Positions 7,263-9,240 of a DNA stretch of 9,240 nucleotides are shown in pieces. The translations under genes and the position numbers were made by a program. The notes under the pieces were generated by a model that was not told the DNA's origin, made no database searches, and saw nothing but the letters and a program-made list of their open reading frames with translations. Source of the DNA: Rhizobiales bacterium CCH3-A5 (lineage in GTDB: Bacteria > Pseudomonadota > Alphaproteobacteria > Rhizobiales > Beijerinckiaceae). The stretch spans positions 1-9,240 of the forward strand of contig LSIB01000191.1 in NCBI GenBank assembly GCA_001556025.1, in the 5' to 3' direction. Numbering within the stretch: the first letter of the stretch is position 1; every line of letters begins with the position of its first letter.

Positions 7263-8082
7263 CGGCGAAACCCTTGCGGCTGCTTTGGAACCACCAGAAG
7301 CCAAAAGACGCGATCGCCAGCGCCAGTAGGGAGTATCCTAGGAGCGCCCCCCAAAGGGGTGGGTGCCCCCAAATGACCACGCTTCGCAACTGCTCGATCG
7401 GCAAAGTGAGCGGGTTGAGAAGGACTATGGGACGAAAGCGCTCCGGCAGCGACGATAGAGGGTAAAAAACTGGCGAAAGAAACATGAGCATCGTCATCAG
7501 AAGGCCGATAACTTGCCCAATATCACGTACATACACGCCGAGGGCGGCAATGAACCAGCTCAGGCCGAGTGTCAAAATCAGAAAAGGTAGTAGGACCGCC
7601 GGGAGAAGAAAGATGCTTGCGTGCAATGGCATCTCTGTCGCGAGCATGGCTACGATGAGAACCAAGAAGCTGATGCCGGCGTGAAAAAGCGCGACGCCGA
7701 GCGTGACGATCGGCAATATCTCCAGCGGAAAAACGACCTTCTTGACAAAATTTGCATGGTCGATCACGAGCCGCGGCGCGCGCATCAGGCACTCAGAAAA
7801 GAGGCCGTGGACAATCAGCCCGACAAAAAGGATCACCGCAAAGCCGGCCTCATTCTCCGCTTCGGAACTTGACCAGCGAGCCTTGAATACGACGGCAAAA
7901 ACGAAGCTGTAGATCGCAAGCATCAGCAGCGGATTGATCAGCGACCAAAGCAAACCACCGAAAGACCCCCTATAGCGGCCAGCGATTTCTCGAACGATGA
8001 ACGCCTTGATGATCTCTCGGTTGGTCCAAACCGACAAAACAACGCCGGTTAATCGGCGGTTAGTCCGCCCCGTATTCTGCAA
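7252..8082 (-). CDS. wzm: ABC-2 type polysaccharide export permease of the Wzm type
   Basis: This is the first gene of the operon and the membrane partner of the Wzt-type ATPase. The chosen start gives 276 residues, usual for Wzm/RfbA-like permeases (about 260-280). It has an amphipathic N-terminal part with '[21 protein letters not shown]', the hallmark of this family, then about six hydrophobic segments near residues 44-66, 80-97, 121-146, 155-176, 187-208 and 243-264. The characteristic 'YVRDIGQV' and 'LSPVFYP' motifs lie before and in the fifth. No ATG is available near the N-terminus. A TTG at 8080-8082 is preceded by GGAGG with 5 bases spacing, so I choose it. A TTG at 8092-8094 would add four residues but lacks a ribosome site. 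The stop at 7252-7254 overlaps the ATPase gene. It should form the homodimeric channel that moves undecaprenyl-linked glycan to the periplasm. Confidence 0.9.
   Translation of the reverse strand: MQNTGRTNRRLTGVVLSVWTNREIIKAFIVREIAGRYRGSFGGLLWSLINPLLMLAIYSFVFAVVFKARWSSSEAENEAGFAVILFVGLIVHGLFSECLMRAPRLVIDHANFVKKVVFPLEILPIVTLGVALFHAGISFLVLIVAMLATEMPLHASIFLLPAVLLPFLILTLGLSWFIAALGVYVRDIGQVIGLLMTMLMFLSPVFYPLSSLPERFRPIVLLNPLTLPIEQLRSVVIWGHPPLWGALLGYSLLALAIASFGFWWFQSSRKGFADVL
7271..7275 (-). promoter_or_regulatory. Ribosome binding site deciding the Wzt-type ATPase start
   Basis: AAGGG on the minus strand sits 8 bases upstream of the ATG at 7260-7262. It favours this ATG over the in-frame TTG at 7302-7304. 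Confidence 0.5.
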
Positions 8083-8087
8083 TACCG

Positions 8088-8092
8088 CCTCC
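8088..8092 (-). promoter_or_regulatory. Strong ribosome binding site before a TTG start of the permease
   Basis: GGAGG on the minus strand, 5 bases upstream of the TTG at 8080-8082. It is the best Shine-Dalgarno match in the operon and decides the start of a gene without a near ATG. Confidence 0.6.
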
Positions 8093-8191
8093 AAAAGCCC
8101 ACTCGTGCTTCAAACTGCCGATTGGCAATTGCACGGCCGGAAAAACATAACTCCGTGATACCGCGCTCTGGGGCAATCTTGAAGCGCTGTT

Positions 8192-8220
8192 TCTATATCC
8201 AATCGGCTCGTTAACGTCCA
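8192..8220 (-). promoter_or_regulatory. Weak sigma-70-like promoter candidate for the export operon
   Basis: On the minus strand TGGACG (8215-8220) and TATAGA (8192-8197) are separated by 17 bases, each matching four of six consensus positions. The site lies in the intergenic stretch 110 bases before the permease start and downstream of the rmlA remnant. The -35 side overlaps a palindrome CGTTAACG (8209-8216). Matches of this quality occur by chance, so this is only a candidate. The remaining intergenic sequence from 8083 to 8264 shows no convincing gene. Confidence 0.25.
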
Positions 8221-8264
8221 GCGTGAGATCGCAGGCACGTATTCTCAACGATCACGGTCCTGTA

Positions 8265-8414
8265 TCAGTCCTTAGCCCCTCGCGCAGTCTGCTGGAGATA
8301 GCGGCCATAACCACCTTTGGCGAGTTGATTTCCGAGGTGATGGCGCTTTTTAGCGGAAATCCAGCCCTGTCAATAGGCGATCTCTTCCGGGCAGGCGAAT
8401 CTCCATCTTGGCCG
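8265..8414 (-). pseudogene. rmlA: Remnant of rmlA, glucose-1-phosphate thymidylyltransferase (C-terminus only)
   Basis: Translating the minus strand from 8414 gives RPRWRFACPEEIAY, a stop, then QGWISAKKRHH and LAKGGYGRYLQQ, ending at a TGA at 8265-8267. This follows, without gaps, the C-terminal end of RmlA/RfbA as I remember it from E. coli (RQGLKVSCPEEIAF, RKGFIDVEQ, PLIKNNYGQYL). The in-frame TGA at 8370-8372 stands where an Arg codon is usual and differs from CGA by one base. Only about 50 of roughly 290 codons remain, and the upstream part is replaced by transposase sequence, so the gene is dead. RmlA makes dTDP-glucose, the first step to dTDP-L-rhamnose, and commonly sits in O-antigen clusters. 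The finding therefore fits the neighbouring export genes. Confidence 0.75.
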
Positions 8415-8457
8415 GATGCAAGCCTGAGACCGGATACGTTGATGCAGACTGCTCAAA

Positions 8458-8862
8458 TCAGATCGCCGAGACAGCCTGCGGACGGCGCGGGCCATACGTT
8501 CCGCCCGAGGCCGAGCGGTGCGCCGTCACGGCGGAACTATCGATGAGCACCTGGGCCGGGGGACCACCGGCGCTCGCCAGAGCATGGAAGAGATCGACCC
8601 AGACGCCTTTGGCGGCCCAACGGACATAGCGGTTATAGAGCGTCTTGTGCGGCCCGTAGTCCGGCGGCGCATCTATCTAGCGCTCGCCGGACTCCAAAAC
8701 ATGGACGATGCCGCTGGTCACGCGGCGGTCGTCAACACGCGGCTTGCCACGCGTATCGGTCGGCAGATGCGGCTCGATCCGTGCGATTTGAGCGTCCGTG
8801 AGCCAGAAGCGATGCCGATCAATCCGTGCTTCCTGCCGGAGGCCGTGAACCACGCCGAGCAC
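8458..8862 (-). pseudogene. IS5-family transposase, truncated N-terminal fragment with an amber codon
   Basis: The minus strand encodes 'HRFWLTDAQIARIEPHLP', 'TDTRGKPRVDDRRVTSGIVH' and, after a TAG at 8677-8679, continues in the same frame with 'DAPPDYGPHKTLYNRYVRWA', 'AKGVWVDLFHALASAGGPP' and 'QVLIDSSAVTAHRSASGG'. This is the conserved N-terminal half of IS5-family (IS427/IS1031-like) transposases, including the first catalytic Asp region 'LIDSSAV'. The TAG stands where the family has Trp (ESGGRW-type), a single-base change from TGG. After 'HRSASGG' (about 8500) the match fades, and the frame closes at a TGA at 8458-8460, close to the rmlA remnant. The later catalytic Asp and Glu are missing, so it cannot be active. 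The natural start is probably near 8823, where an ATT occupies the expected Met position. Confidence 0.8.
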
Positions 8863-8886
8863 GCGAACCCAACCACTTTATGGGTC
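8458..8886 (-). mobile_element. Remnant of an IS5-family insertion sequence
   Basis: The segment holds the broken IS5-type transposase described at 8458-8862 and some flanking bases. I cannot identify terminal inverted repeats or a target duplication. The left boundary lies between about 8415 and 8500, where transposase similarity stops and rmlA similarity begins. The right boundary abuts the IS630-type sequence and is uncertain by tens of bases. Confidence 0.55.
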
Positions 8887-9240
8887 TAATACCAACGGCC
8901 CTCATTTCTGACCGATGTGCGCCCATTCGCGCCTCCCGATGGATGTGATGGTGCATGGCTGATCGACGAGGCCGTTCCATGCGTCGCAGGCGGCGTCGAT
9001 GATGTCGTCGTAGGTGTCGAAGACACGGTTTGAGAGCCAGTTCGCGCGCAGATACTGCCAGACGTTTTCGGCCGGGTTCAGTTCGGGTGAGCGCGAGGGC
9101 AGGAAGATCAGCGAGATGTTTTTCGGCACGGCGAGTTTGGCGGTCGTGTGCCAGCCGGCGCGGTCGAGCAGCAGGACGGCATGGGCGCCCTTTGCGACCG
9201 TCCTGGCGATCTCGTCGAGATGGGCCTGCATGGCGTGGGT
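8887..9240 (-). mobile_element. IS630-family insertion sequence, one end (other end outside window)
   Basis: The transposase stop lies about 14 bases before a TA dinucleotide at 8887-8888. IS630-family elements insert at and duplicate TA, so this is a plausible element end, but other TA sites nearby cannot be excluded. The matching inverted repeat is outside the window. Confidence 0.5.
8902..9240 (-). CDS. IS630-family transposase, C-terminal part (5' end outside window)
   Basis: The frame is open from the right edge to a TGA at 8902-8904, giving about 112 visible residues. It carries the second and third parts of the DDE catalytic site of IS630/DDE_3 transposases: 'AVLLLDRAGWHTT' with the Asp, and 'FLPSRSPELNPAENVWQYL' with the Glu. 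The spacing of about 32 residues between them is normal for the family. The tail 'DTYDDIIDAACDAWN' is also typical. An ATG at 9229-9231 is not the true start, since the first catalytic Asp lies further upstream, outside the window. The visible part is intact, so the element may be active or may be the usual two-frame arrangement seen in this family. It is oriented like the IS5 remnant and the export operon, and its insertion probably marks the edge of the rearranged region. Confidence 0.88.
   Translation of the reverse strand, partial: THAMQAHLDEIARTVAKGAHAVLLLDRAGWHTTAKLAVPKNISLIFLPSRSPELNPAENVWQYLRANWLSNRVFDTYDDIIDAACDAWNGLVDQPCTITSIGRREWAHIGQK

Noticed and set aside
7263..7304. A longer Wzt-type ATPase starting at TTG 7302-7304
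   Set aside because: The extra 14 residues are low in conserved character and lack a ribosome site. The ATG at 7260-7262 has AAGGG at good spacing.
1472..8082. A true nodulation (nod) operon
   Set aside because: The ATPase is of Wzt type with a C-terminal beta domain, there is no NodA acyltransferase, no nod box was recognised, and the GT2 domains are not clearly NodC-like.
8060..8248. A 62-residue open frame on the minus strand overlapping the permease start
   Set aside because: It has no recognisable motif or ribosome site, and it overlaps the start of the well supported permease gene and the intergenic region.
8223..8889. Open frames on the + strand across the IS5 and rmlA remnants
   Set aside because: The opposite strand gives clear transposase and RmlA matches, so these frames are shadows.
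1..9240. CRISPR array, tRNA, rRNA or riboswitch
   Set aside because: No regularly spaced repeats other than the coding 42-base pair of units, and no recognisable structured-RNA pattern were seen.

Overview
The window looks like a surface-polysaccharide export and assembly locus from an alphaproteobacterium, probably of the Rhizobiales. This rests on the moderately high GC content, the IS630- and IS5-type transposase sequences, and the style of the NodS-like and YfhO-like proteins. The genus assignment is inference only.

Layout. At the left edge (1-761, + strand) is the C-terminal part of a YfhO-like multi-pass membrane protein, cut by the window. It converges on a five-gene operon on the minus strand (8082 down to 786). 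In transcription order this holds: an ABC-2 permease of the Wzm type; a Wzt-type ATPase with an extra C-terminal beta domain; a small NodS-like SAM methyltransferase; a 1303-residue fused enzyme (deacetylase-like, GT2, coiled coil, GT2, GT4-like); and a small membrane protein with a possible winged-helix cytoplasmic tail. The first two genes overlap, the methyltransferase stop overlaps the fusion start as ATGA, and the other gaps are 8 and 23 bases, so co-transcription is very likely.

Upstream of the operon (8083-9240) is a scarred region. Next to the operon is about 180 bases of intergenic DNA with one weak promoter candidate. Then comes a decayed C-terminal fragment of rmlA (glucose-1-phosphate thymidylyltransferase), not longer than about 50 codons and carrying an in-frame stop. 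It is joined to the N-terminal part of an IS5-family transposase with an amber codon, followed by the C-terminal part of an IS630-family transposase that runs off the right edge. This reads as an O-antigen-type cluster whose nucleotide-sugar genes on this side were lost through IS activity.

How the genes may work together (inference): the fused enzyme would add several sugars to a lipid-linked glycan and perhaps remodel an N-acetyl group. The methyltransferase may modify the chain or its end. The Wzt C-terminal domain may recognise the finished glycan, and Wzm/Wzt flip it across the inner membrane. The most unusual element is the fused enzyme. The set of activities (deacetylase-like fold, GT2, NodS-like methyltransferase, ABC exporter) parallels the Nod-factor toolkit, although the transporter is of the O-antigen kind.
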